64,000 nucleotides of DNA from Turicibacter sp. TJ11 (GTDB lineage Bacteria; Bacillota_I; Bacilli_A; MOL361; Turicibacteraceae): positions 459,861-523,860 of the forward strand of contig NZ_CP069349.1 of assembly GCF_021497505.1 (NCBI RefSeq). The letters are read 5' to 3'. Below the pieces are notes generated by a model. That model saw only the letters and a list, made by a program, of their open reading frames with translations, was not told where the DNA came from and did not search any database. Shown here one piece after another: positions 16,872 to 24,404 of the stretch. Numbering within the stretch: position 1 is the first letter of the stretch; every line of letters starts with the position of its first letter. A program made the position numbers and the translations under genes.

Positions 16872-17924
16872 ATGACGGTGAAGTTTCGAAAAAGGCGACT
16901 TTTTATGAGTTTGCTCATAGGAATGACCATCTTTTTATTTCTTCCAATGGCGATGAGTTTTATGCTGTATGAGCATCGGTTTGGAAGTCGACAAGAAACA
17001 CCTGACTATTTGAAATACGAAGTGGCGGAGTTTGATCAGTTACAAGCGACTCAAACTTTTTTTTCATCCAATCATCATCAAATGTTAGCAGGTGTCCTAT
17101 ATAAGAATGTAGAAGTCTTGCAACCTAAAGGCATCATTATTATTTCTTCAGGAGTTGAAGCTGGGCATAATCGGTATTTACCTGAAATTGATTATATGGC
17201 AAGACAAGGCTACCTTGTTTTCGCTTTCGATGGAACAGGAACTGATTTAAGTGAAGGAAGAAGTATTGTTGGCTTACCACAGGCCATTATTGATTTAGAT
17301 TATGCTATTCATTATATTAAAGATTCGGAATCATTTGATGATTTACCTCTTATGTTATATGGTCATGGGGTAGGGGGATATGCGGCAATGAGTGTCTTAA
17401 CTAAACATCAAGATATTACAGCGATTGTTGAACGATCGGGATTTTATGATTCAGCGGATTTAATGAATTTTATGGAAGAACCGATTTTAGGTCAACTCTC
17501 TCATCTTTTAACGCCATATATAAAACTTTATGAATGGTTAAAGTTTGGTGAATACGTCCAATTAAATGGATTAGACGCGTTAAGTCAAACGAAGACACAT
17601 GTCTTATTTATGCATAGTCAAGATGATGATGTGGTTAGTTATCAACAAAATTTCGCTAAATTTGTTGATTTGTTTGGATCGATTCAACATTTTAAATTTA
17701 TGAGTTATCAAAATCGAGGGCACGATATTGTCATTAATCCAACTCTTTTAGATACAGTTCGTGAACAATTTGAAGAAGACTATCCGTCAGTAGGAGAAAT
17801 GCCGCAAGACATACGCCGAATGTATCATGAAGTTTTATATGACTTAGATTATCGATTAGATGTTTCAGTGATGAAAGAAATTATTGATTTTTATGATCAA
17901 TGGATTGTCAAAGAGTATGAATAA
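16872..17924 (+). CDS. Membrane-anchored alpha/beta hydrolase with Gly at the nucleophile position
   Basis: The 350-residue protein has an N-terminal signal anchor (about residues 10-32) and an extracytoplasmic alpha/beta-hydrolase domain. The fold is visible as IIISSGVEAG, VFAFDGTGTDLSEGR, LMLYGHGVGGYAAMSV, HSQDDDVV and RGHDIVINP. The nucleophile elbow reads GHGVG (residues 164-168), with Gly166 where active members have Ser, Cys or Asp. The acid and His positions look intact. It may be a binding or regulatory relative rather than an esterase. An ATG at 16872 and a GTG at 16878 both lie behind GGGAGGAG. The GTG has the better spacing. Confidence 0.75.
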   Translation: MTVKFRKRRLFMSLLIGMTIFLFLPMAMSFMLYEHRFGSRQETPDYLKYEVAEFDQLQATQTFFSSNHHQMLAGVLYKNVEVLQPKGIIIISSGVEAGHNRYLPEIDYMARQGYLVFAFDGTGTDLSEGRSIVGLPQAIIDLDYAIHYIKDSESFDDLPLMLYGHGVGGYAAMSVLTKHQDITAIVERSGFYDSADLMNFMEEPILGQLSHLLTPYIKLYEWLKFGEYVQLNGLDALSQTKTHVLFMHSQDDDVVSYQQNFAKFVDLFGSIQHFKFMSYQNRGHDIVINPTLLDTVREQFEEDYPSVGEMPQDIRRMYHEVLYDLDYRLDVSVMKEIIDFYDQWIVKEYE

Positions 17925-18136
17925 AGAGAGTAAACATCTTTTAACGCGTGATAAATAAAAGGGGCTGTATCAAAATGACTAAAATTTTATAGTCATGGAG
18001 CGACATGCTCCTTTTTTTGGCTATTCATCGTAAAAAAATCAGTCTGTAAATTTAATTTTATGGGTTAGACTTAATTTTAAGCACGACGAAAAGAAGGACG
18101 TTTCTTTCCTTCAAAATGACAGTCTATTCTGATTTT

Positions 18137-19753
18137 TTAAGCCACTTTCCCTGGATGAAGTTGTTGTCCGCAACGATGGCTTTGAATTTTGTTATGTAAT
18201 TTTTGCACATTATATCCAAAACATAGAAGCAATAGTTCGACTGTGACATGGACTTTTCCACGGGTTAAAAATTTTCTGAAGCCATAATCTTGTTTTAACA
18301 CGCCAAAAGCACCTTCGACTTGAATCGAACGATTCTTTCTTAACAGAATCCCTTCTTCACTTTGGATATTTTTAAGGGACTCTGTTCTTAGCGAAAGCAT
18401 TTTTTTAGACACTTCCAATCGTTTTGAGTTTCCTTCTTTCGCTTTTGTACATTTTAAACGCAAAGGACACTCTTGGCAGGTTTCACATTCATAAATCGTG
18501 ACTTCTTTTCGATAACCGGTCTGACTTTCTCGAATTTTAACTTCGATCGGTTTTAACGTTCTGCCATTTGCGCACGTATAGGTATCGTTGAGTTCATCGT
18601 ACGTCATGTTTTCTCGTTTCCCCAGTTGAGCTTTATATTTTCTTGTTTTTGAGGTTTCATAGTTGAGGGGCTTAATGAAACCTTTTTGATGGTTTTCCTT
18701 CAAATAAGCATAATTTTCTTCACTTTCATATCCAGCATCCGCAATGATTTGTTTAAACGTTCTGGAAAGCCGACCTTTCAGGGAATCTAAAAATGGAATG
18801 AGTGTGGGGACATCGTTAGCTGACTGAAAAACGCCCACACCTACGATATACTCGGCCTCAACTCCAATCTGGACATTATACCCAGGTTTGAGTTGCCCAT
18901 TTTTCATGTGATCTTCTTTCATTCGCATGAAGGTGGCATCCGGATCTGTTTTTGAACAACTTGAGCGGGTTGAACCGATCATTTTTTGATAGTCCAAGTA
19001 AATGATTTGTTTCTCTATGAATGCTTCAAGTGTTTCAATCTGACGTTGAAGCTCTGTTTTTCGCTTCCCTTTCCCATAAACAAATTCAAGAGATTGCTCG
19101 ATGACTTTTTCTTTTAAATTCAATAAACAAGCCTCTAACACAGGTAATGGATTCTTAACATCAAATGAATAGGAAGTGAGATAGCTGTCATTCACTTGTT
19201 GAAGGAGTTTTTCTATTTTGACCTGGAGCTTCGCTTCATTTTTAGTCACTGATTTTAACCAAATAAACGAATAGCGATTGGCATTGGCTTCAACTTTTGT
19301 TCCATCAATAAATAGGTTCTTAAAATGAATTTCATCTAAGGTGTGAAGACACTCAATGAATTGATCAAATAAATCTTCCATGACACCATCGCTTAAATGA
19401 TGTTTTCTAAATCGATTAATCGTATGATGGCTAGGCGCTGGATATCCATTTAATAACCAGATGAAATGAATATCCCGTTGACAAAGTCGCTGAATTTCTC
19501 GTGAAGAAAAAGAGCGATTCATGTACGCGTAAATTAAAATCTTAAACATGATCACCGGTGGTACGACAGAATTTCTCCCTTTATCAGAGTAAGTGCTTAA
19601 TAATTTTTTATCATCTAATCCCTCCAATAATTGATTAAGCAAACGTACAGGATCATGAGGTGGAATATAAACTTGAATATCCATCGTTAAAGAGAGTTGA
19701 TATCCAGTTGAATAAGTTGTATAATCTTGATGTATATTTTCTTGATTACGCAT
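18137..19753 (-). CDS. IS1182-family DDE transposase
   Basis: The 538-residue transposase has the N-terminal DUF772-like region (PVIMFKILIYAYMNRSFSSREIQ), the catalytic LFIDGTKVEANANRYSF with the first Asp, ADAGYESEENYAYL with the second Asp, a Cys-rich segment (CETCQECPLRLKC) and the C-terminal VEGAFGVLKQDYGFRKF with the Glu. It is full length and appears intact. The ATG at 19753 has no good SD. A TTG at 19768 is an alternative start. Confidence 0.92.
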   Translation of the reverse strand: MRNQENIHQDYTTYSTGYQLSLTMDIQVYIPPHDPVRLLNQLLEGLDDKKLLSTYSDKGRNSVVPPVIMFKILIYAYMNRSFSSREIQRLCQRDIHFIWLLNGYPAPSHHTINRFRKHHLSDGVMEDLFDQFIECLHTLDEIHFKNLFIDGTKVEANANRYSFIWLKSVTKNEAKLQVKIEKLLQQVNDSYLTSYSFDVKNPLPVLEACLLNLKEKVIEQSLEFVYGKGKRKTELQRQIETLEAFIEKQIIYLDYQKMIGSTRSSCSKTDPDATFMRMKEDHMKNGQLKPGYNVQIGVEAEYIVGVGVFQSANDVPTLIPFLDSLKGRLSRTFKQIIADAGYESEENYAYLKENHQKGFIKPLNYETSKTRKYKAQLGKRENMTYDELNDTYTCANGRTLKPIEVKIRESQTGYRKEVTIYECETCQECPLRLKCTKAKEGNSKRLEVSKKMLSLRTESLKNIQSEEGILLRKNRSIQVEGAFGVLKQDYGFRKFLTRGKVHVTVELLLLCFGYNVQKLHNKIQSHRCGQQLHPGKVA

Positions 19754-19766
19754 AAAAAAAGTATAC

Positions 19767-19801
19767 AAAAAAGCAGTCTCGAATGGGACTGCCTTTTTTT
19801 G
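19767..19801. terminator. Bidirectional terminator inside the IS1182 element
   Basis: GCAGTCTC (19773-19780) and GGGACTGC (19785-19792) pair, with T runs on both strands. On the minus strand it lies between the DUF445 gene and the transposase, so it should block read-through into the transposase. Confidence 0.8.
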
Positions 19802-19851
19802 TATCTTTTAGATTTTTAATTCAAGGGCCATCTATTTTGAGACAGCCCCTT

Positions 19852-20454
19852 TTAGATATACATCAGAAGGATTCCTTGAATAAGACCAATGATACCACCT
19901 AAGAAAAAGCCAAGCCATTCAATATGACGTAGTTCTTTTTTCGCAATTTTTAGAACAAGTCGTTCAAGTTCTTCTAAATCAAGTGCATTGATATTTCGTT
20001 CAATGAGTTCTTCAATTGTTAAGCGCGTTTTAACCATCTCTTTGATATTAATCATGACTTCGTTTAAGCCTTGGTCTACTTCATGATCAATCATTTGTTC
20101 AACAGGTCCTTGAATCATTCCTTTAAAAGGAAATGGAATCATAGCTGTTTTTTCATCAATAACGACTTTAATTTTTTCTTTTACATAGCCTTTAATTTGT
20201 TGTAAGTCTTCATCAGTGATCGTTTCATTAATTAAATCATCCACTGATAATAGTTCTTGAGAAACGACTTCAGCAATTGTTGTTGCGATTTCATTTCGAC
20301 GTTTAGGAATTAAACCAACGATCGTAAACGGTGTGAAAGGAATACGAATTGGAGTTAATGGACGAAATAAAAGTTTGATGGCGAAAATATTTGTGATCCA
20401 ACCAATGACTGCCCCAACCATTGTTACCATTAACAAAGTTATCACATGATTCAT
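19852..20454 (-). CDS. DUF445-family membrane protein
   Basis: The 200-residue protein has hydrophobic segments at both ends (LLMVTMVGAVIGWITNIFAIKLL and a C-terminal WLGFFLGGIIGLIQGILLMYI). Between them is a charged helical middle with the family's RPLTPIRIPFTPFTIVGLIPKRRNEIA. It is half the length of B. subtilis YheB, as is common in related short versions. Function is unknown; YheB-type proteins are membrane proteins. Its TAA stop (19852-19854) is completed by the first bases of the adjoining IS1182 end, so the native C-terminus may have been slightly longer. Confidence 0.85.
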   Translation of the reverse strand: MNHVITLLMVTMVGAVIGWITNIFAIKLLFRPLTPIRIPFTPFTIVGLIPKRRNEIATTIAEVVSQELLSVDDLINETITDEDLQQIKGYVKEKIKVVIDEKTAMIPFPFKGMIQGPVEQMIDHEVDQGLNEVMINIKEMVKTRLTIEELIERNINALDLEELERLVLKIAKKELRHIEWLGFFLGGIIGLIQGILLMYI

Positions 20455-20661
20455 TTTTGTGCCTCCTAGTTGAATTTATGTTTCATTTTAACATAAGAAC
20501 AATCAGAAAGTAAAATGAAGTCAGGGATATTGCCGAAAAAGATGACTAATGGTGAGGTTTTGTTTTGATGTTAGCTTATATCAGCATGTCATCATTAAGT
20601 AATAAACTATTAACGTGCAGTTTTTAAGAAAAATTTTCCATGTGGTGAAAATACACTGATT

Positions 20662-21852
20662 CTATGCAATTTTCAATTCTTCAAAAATGGTATTTAACCC
20701 TACTCCGGTTTGCGCTTTGATGTAAATGAACTTAACTAATTCCTGTTTTTGTTTTCGTTGGCATTCGCGTAAACTCTCGCCAATACAATCCCCTGTCTTA
20801 GTTACACGCTTTAGATACAGATAAACGAATTGAATCATTAACATCAAACGTTTAATCCCTTTTAATGTTCGAACTTGGTAACGAGCCAATCCAAAGTTTT
20901 GTTTCGTTTCACGAAAGAATATTTCAATGGGCCAACGTTTCGTGTAGTGCTTAAGAATTTGTTTAGCAGACAATTTTAAATCATGACTCATAAAACAACG
21001 TAAGGCTTTTTCTTCAAGTGGAGCCTTTTGTGGCCAACTCAAAATGATTTTGACGACATGGCCACCTCTCACTCGACCCTCATATGTATAAGTATAATAG
21101 GTCTCTGATCCAACTGTGACTAAGTCGAGATCTTTGAGGGATAAGGTGTTCGCAAATGATTTAAGTTGAATCCCTTTCGGACGATAGCCTTTCGGAAGAA
21201 TGATTCGATTGGTTTTGATTCCTCCTAAGTAATAAAAGCCTAATTGATTAGCGATTTGGAATAAGGTTTCACAAGTATACCAACTATCAGCTAGGATGTA
21301 TCCTTTATGAGGCGGTTTAGGTAAAGTGGTGAGAATCTCCTTAACGAGTTCAATTTTACTCTGTTTATCTTTCTCATACGGAATGATTTGATACGGTAAG
21401 GTGACGTCATCACATTGAAGCATCAGGGTAACAAATTGATGGCCATAGACGTATTGATGATGAAGATGAGAGTAGTGCCAACCACATCCTTGAATAGGAT
21501 AAGTCGCCTGTGACGAGGGCTTAGTTTTAACACATGTTGTATCATCTACTAATACGTAAATAGGTTTTCCTGTTTGATGTGAACGATTGTAAATGCAAGA
21601 TAGAAGATAGGATTGAATTTGATTAGAAATCATCTCATCATCCCAGGAACTATCATTTAAAAATCGTCCAAAAGTTGTCCGATGACAATGCTTAACGGCA
21701 GAGATTTTGCCCGTATAAGTTTCACTAATCATCAAATTTAGGAAATGGTTAAGATGCCTAAACTGTGGTTTCGATAGAAATAAGTCTAAGTCTAGCCCTT
21801 TTAAAAATTTGAAAATTGAATGAGAATCTGATATAATACCTTCCATGAACAT
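20662..21852 (-). CDS. IS4-superfamily DDE transposase (IS4/IS701-like)
   Basis: The 396-residue transposase shows the DDE plan: VDDTTCVK with the first Asp, GYILADSWYTC with the second, and YTKRWPIEIFFRETKQNFGL, which holds the Y-R-E-K signature of IS4-type enzymes. The start ATG at 21852 lies ten bases after AAGGAGG. A second ATG at 21846 is too far from that SD. The frame is intact. Confidence 0.88.
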   Translation of the reverse strand: MFMEGIISDSHSIFKFLKGLDLDLFLSKPQFRHLNHFLNLMISETYTGKISAVKHCHRTTFGRFLNDSSWDDEMISNQIQSYLLSCIYNRSHQTGKPIYVLVDDTTCVKTKPSSQATYPIQGCGWHYSHLHHQYVYGHQFVTLMLQCDDVTLPYQIIPYEKDKQSKIELVKEILTTLPKPPHKGYILADSWYTCETLFQIANQLGFYYLGGIKTNRIILPKGYRPKGIQLKSFANTLSLKDLDLVTVGSETYYTYTYEGRVRGGHVVKIILSWPQKAPLEEKALRCFMSHDLKLSAKQILKHYTKRWPIEIFFRETKQNFGLARYQVRTLKGIKRLMLMIQFVYLYLKRVTKTGDCIGESLRECQRKQKQELVKFIYIKAQTGVGLNTIFEELKIA

Positions 21853-21918
21853 TAACTCAATTCCTCCTTGTTAATTGGTTGTGCGAGACTTAATTATACA
21901 AGGATTTGAGTTAATGTT
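21848..21918 (-). promoter_or_regulatory. Inverted repeat that sequesters the transposase SD, with a possible -10 in the loop
   Basis: AACATTAACTCAA plus TTCCTCCTTG (21848-21870) is complementary to CAAGGA plus TTTGAGTTAATGTT (21899-21918). On the transposase mRNA the 3' arm contains AGGAGG and the start codon. A minus-strand TATAAT (21898-21893) lies in the loop, so a transcript starting at the IS's own promoter lacks the 5' arm and is translatable, while read-through RNA folds shut. IS10 and IS50 use this strategy. No good -35 was found. Confidence 0.6.
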
Positions 21919-22031
21919 TTTTCTTTTTGCATTGGTATTTTATAACTGGAAATTAATTGGAAGTAGTTTTGCACATTAATAGTAATAAATTCAATAAAAT
22001 GTAAAAAATAGAAATGAAAGTAATGAAATCA

Positions 22032-22060
22032 TTGAATCCCTTTTTGATCGGGTTTATAAT
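22032..22060 (+). promoter_or_regulatory. Sigma-A promoter of the YtxH pair
   Basis: TTGAAT (22032-22037), 17-bp spacer, TATAAT (22055-22060). Confidence 0.85.
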
Positions 22061-22097
22061 ACAAACAGAGTGATTAAAGAAAAAGGGGCAGATACGG

Positions 22098-22382
22098 TTG
22101 ACACTACACGACTGGTTAATGATAACCTCAATTGCTTGCTTAGTGATGATAACGATTTGTGCGATTTATTTGTTACATCGTTTAAAAACAACCATTGATC
22201 GACAAACATTAGAAGTCATTAAAAGCACAGAACAGTTAAAAAAATTACCAAACGACGTATCAGTTCAAAGCCGTTTAAAGGTGGATGAACTGAAAGGACG
22301 TTTGAAAATGGGGTGGCGTATTTTTACGTTTATCCGACATCAAAGAAAAAAGCGAAAATTAAAAAAGAGGATGATGAGTTAA
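22098..22382 (+). CDS. Small single-pass membrane protein, DUF948-like
   Basis: The 94-residue protein has one N-terminal transmembrane segment (WLMITSIACLVMITICAIYLLH) followed by a charged helix (DRQTLEVIKSTEQLKKLP) and a very basic tail (RHQRKKRKLKKRMM). Position and architecture recall the DUF948 proteins that precede YtxH in Bacilli. The start is TTG behind AAAGGGGCAG. Its stop overlaps the next start (TAATG), so the two are coupled. Confidence 0.65.
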   Translation: MTLHDWLMITSIACLVMITICAIYLLHRLKTTIDRQTLEVIKSTEQLKKLPNDVSVQSRLKVDELKGRLKMGWRIFTFIRHQRKKRKLKKRMMS

Positions 22383-22795
22383 TGAAGAAACGTTACATTT
22401 TTACATTAGGTGCTTTAATGGGTGGAGCGGCAGCATTGTTTTTAACACCTAAAAACGGAAAAGAATTACAAGCTGAATTGTTAGAAAAAGTAGAGGAACT
22501 ACAAGAAAAAGTGCAAAGCTTTGATCAACAATCGTTTAAAGAGACATGTAAGGAACAAGTTGAGCAACTAAAAGAAACAATCACGAACTTTGAGTTTTCT
22601 GATTCCATTCAGTTAGTTGAAGAAAAAGTCAAAGCAATAAATGAGCGCATTGCTAACTTAAAAGGGATGATTGACGATCACCAAGAAGAGACACTTCCTT
22701 CACTTGCATTAAATGATGAATTAGAAGATGCTGAGATGGTTGAAACGTTACAGACGTTAGAAGACTTAGAGGAAGTAGAAGCTTTAGAAAATTAA
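22382..22795 (+). CDS. ytxH: YtxH-family general-stress-like protein
   Basis: The 137-residue protein has a short hydrophobic N-terminus (KKRYIFTLGALMGGAAALFL) ending in the YtxH mark TPKNGKEL, then a long acidic coiled coil. Family members are membrane-associated stress proteins of unknown mechanism. The ATG overlaps the previous stop by one base. An earlier in-frame ATG would lie inside the upstream gene and is not used. A terminator follows. Confidence 0.8.
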   Translation: MKKRYIFTLGALMGGAAALFLTPKNGKELQAELLEKVEELQEKVQSFDQQSFKETCKEQVEQLKETITNFEFSDSIQLVEEKVKAINERIANLKGMIDDHQEETLPSLALNDELEDAEMVETLQTLEDLEEVEALEN

Positions 22796-22809
22796 TGATA
22801 CATTAGCAA

Positions 22810-22848
22810 AAAGCCTGAATCATGACGGATGATTCAGGCTTTGTTTTA
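22810..22848 (+). terminator. Terminator of the YtxH operon
   Basis: AAAGCCTGAATCAT (22810-22823) / ATGATTCAGGCTTT (22829-22842) with a T-rich tail. Confidence 0.9.
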
Positions 22849-22949
22849 TCTTTTATAATGATTGATGATTGAATTGAAATGAATAATTGAGCAATCGTTG
22901 ACTAGATGATTCGCTAGATTCTGATGTGTCACTTCTAACTTAGATATAA

Positions 22950-22976
22950 GAAAAAAACACCATAAGTTAATGGTGT
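22950..22976 (-). terminator. Terminator of the DedA gene
   Basis: On the minus strand ACACCAT / ATGGTGT is followed by seven T. Confidence 0.85.
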
Positions 22977-22978
22977 CT

Positions 22979-23476
22979 TTATGAGGAGTAAAGGGCAACT
23001 AAATAACCAATAAAGAGTGTCATAAAATTCCAAATGGCAATTCCTGCTGCCGAATAAAATGAGAATGTTTTAAAAGGGATCGCAAAAATTCCAGACATTA
23101 ATGAAATGAACGTGCGAACAGTGGGCAAAATTCGTCCAATAAAACACATCATGGCTCCGTAACGTTCACTTAACTCACTAGCTTTTTCTAGGCTACGTCG
23201 AGTAGCAGGAATTTTACGATAAAAGAAGTCATACAGTGGACGACCGAATTTTATGGCGACAACATAATAAAGAAGACAACCGCTCACACTTCCAAGAACG
23301 GTTATGAGATAAATAAATAAAAAGTTCGAACCGCTCATTTTAATAAAAAAGCCAATGGTTGGTAAAATGATGATAGCAGGAATGCCGGTTAAGTTTAAGC
23401 TTTCTAAAAACAAAATAATAAATATGAGGAGAGGTCCATATTGATTAAAACCACTCAAAATATCCGATGTTTGCAT
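22979..23476 (-). CDS. DedA-family membrane protein
   Basis: The 165-residue membrane protein has the DedA (SNARE-associated, VTT) features: PLLIFIILFLESLNLTGIPA near the N-terminus, then RYGAMMCFIGRILPTVRTFISLMSGIFAIP and a final hydrophobic segment. The family is known from lipid scrambling and envelope homeostasis; some members support undecaprenyl-phosphate recycling. I place the start at the ATG at 23476 (SD GAGGA) because a minus-strand TATAAT at 23515-23510 puts the transcript start near an upstream TTG, excluding it. Confidence 0.88.
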   Translation of the reverse strand: MQTSDILSGFNQYGPLLIFIILFLESLNLTGIPAIIILPTIGFFIKMSGSNFLFIYLITVLGSVSGCLLYYVVAIKFGRPLYDFFYRKIPATRRSLEKASELSERYGAMMCFIGRILPTVRTFISLMSGIFAIPFKTFSFYSAAGIAIWNFMTLFIGYLVALYSS

Positions 23477-23608
23477 GATTAATTCCTCGACTTTAAAATA
23501 ATTCAACTAATTATAGCATAAGTTATGGGGATAATCACGTGGACATTTTTTACACTCAGTCGTATAGCTTCAAGCAGAATGTTACAAGTTAAAGATAAGG
23601 GATATGAA

Positions 23609-23637
23609 TTGACAAAGAAAAAAATTCAAGTTAATAT
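23609..23637 (+). promoter_or_regulatory. Promoter of the ars-gsh operon
   Basis: TTGACA (23609-23614), 17-bp spacer, TAATAT (23632-23637). Confidence 0.8.
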
Positions 23638-23671
23638 ATTCCCGAGAAAGAATATTCTCGTATTGGAATAT
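23636..23671 (+). promoter_or_regulatory. Nested palindrome, probable ArsR operator
   Basis: ATATTCC (23636-23642) and GGAATAT (23665-23671) enclose CGAGAA (23643-23648) and TTCTCG (23655-23660). The element begins in the -10 box and covers the transcript start, the usual ArsR operator position. Confidence 0.7.
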
Positions 23672-23687
23672 GAAAAAGGAGGAAATC

Positions 23688-23972
23688 ATGAGTTATGTTA
23701 ATGTGTTAAAAGCATTAGCAGATGAGAAACGACTTCAAATTATGTGTTTGTTAATTCATGGATCAAAATGCGTCTGTGAGATTGAGCCAGCATTAAATAT
23801 TTCTCAGTCTTCAACGTCCAAACACTTAATAAAGTTAAAAAATGTGGGACTCATTCAATCGATCAAACGAGGACAGTGGGTTCATTACTATATTCCTGAT
23901 GAAGTGTTTATTCGTTATCCATTTGTTAGGCAGTTAATTGAAGCAGTTAATTTAGAAAAATTTCAACATTAA
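23688..23972 (+). CDS. arsR: ArsR-family metalloregulator
   Basis: The 94-residue winged-helix repressor has the ArsR metal site SKCVCEIE (Cys28 and Cys30) next to the recognition helix SQSSTSKHLIKLKNVGL. Such proteins leave DNA when As(III) or Sb(III) binds. The start is at 23688, eight bases after AAAGGAGG. An in-frame ATG at 23670 overlaps the operator and lacks an SD. It heads an operon with arsC, a MATE transporter and gshAB. Confidence 0.9.
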   Translation: MSYVNVLKALADEKRLQIMCLLIHGSKCVCEIEPALNISQSSTSKHLIKLKNVGLIQSIKRGQWVHYYIPDEVFIRYPFVRQLIEAVNLEKFQH

Positions 23973-23992
23973 AAAAGAATGGAGTTTGTTCA

Positions 23993-24391
23993 ATGAAAAA
24001 AGTAGCGTTTGTTTGTGTACATAATTCTTGCCGCTCGCAAATGGCGGAGGCATTTGGAAAAGTGTTAGGATTAAATGTTTTTGAATCCTATTCGGCTGGA
24101 ACTGAGCAGCGAGAGATGATTAATCAAGATGCTGTACGAATCATGAAAGAGATTGGAATGGATATGGAGCTGACTCAACGTCCAAAACTTTTAGAAGAAA
24201 TTCCAGAAGTGGATATTGTGATTACGATGGGATGTAATGTCAACTGTCCTCATTTACCTTGTTCACATCGCGAAGACTGGGGATTAGAAGATCCATCTGG
24301 AAAAAGTGATGAAGCATTTCGTGAAACACGCGATATGATTAAAGCTAAAGTTGAGGAGTTAGTTCGAAGAATTCAAAATCATGACTTATAA
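23993..24391 (+). CDS. arsC: Arsenate reductase, thioredoxin-coupled type
   Basis: The 132-residue enzyme reduces arsenate to arsenite. It has the low-molecular-weight phosphatase loop CVHNSCR (Cys8 to Arg14) and the redox Cys pair region MGCNVNCPHLPC (Cys81, Cys85, Cys90), followed by EDWGLEDPSG. This is the Staphylococcus pI258 ArsC class, which shuttles electrons from thioredoxin. It follows arsR by 20 bases. No arsB or acr3 is in the window. Confidence 0.93.
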   Translation: MKKVAFVCVHNSCRSQMAEAFGKVLGLNVFESYSAGTEQREMINQDAVRIMKEIGMDMELTQRPKLLEEIPEVDIVITMGCNVNCPHLPCSHREDWGLEDPSGKSDEAFRETRDMIKAKVEELVRRIQNHDL

Positions 24392-24404
24392 TCGGGGTGA
24401 CGTC

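Larger units (their letters stand above)
17959..19852 (-). mobile_element. IS1182-family insertion sequence
   Basis: Terminal inverted repeats are GGGGCTGTATCAAAAT (17961-17976) and its counterpart ATTTTGAGACAGCCCC (19835-19850), 15 of 16 matching. They may extend into the flanking A/T runs. The element carries one transposase gene on the minus strand and an internal bidirectional terminator just upstream of it. I see no clear target duplication: the flanks are AAATAAAA on the left and TTTTAGAT on the right. Its right edge supplies part of the stop codon of the neighbouring DUF445 gene. Confidence 0.85.
20662..21921 (-). mobile_element. IS4-superfamily insertion sequence (ends not resolved)
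   Basis: It holds a single transposase gene with a hairpin-forming leader. I could not find convincing terminal inverted repeats or a target duplication. The true ends are probably within about 20600-20660 and 21915-21960, where weakly similar TGCA plus A/T-rich stretches occur. Coordinates given span the gene and the leader inverted repeat only. Confidence 0.6.

Noticed and set aside
20655-21830. Terminal inverted repeat of the IS4-type element from CAATTTTCAA at both sides
   Set aside because: The right copy lies inside the transposase coding region, so it cannot be the element end.
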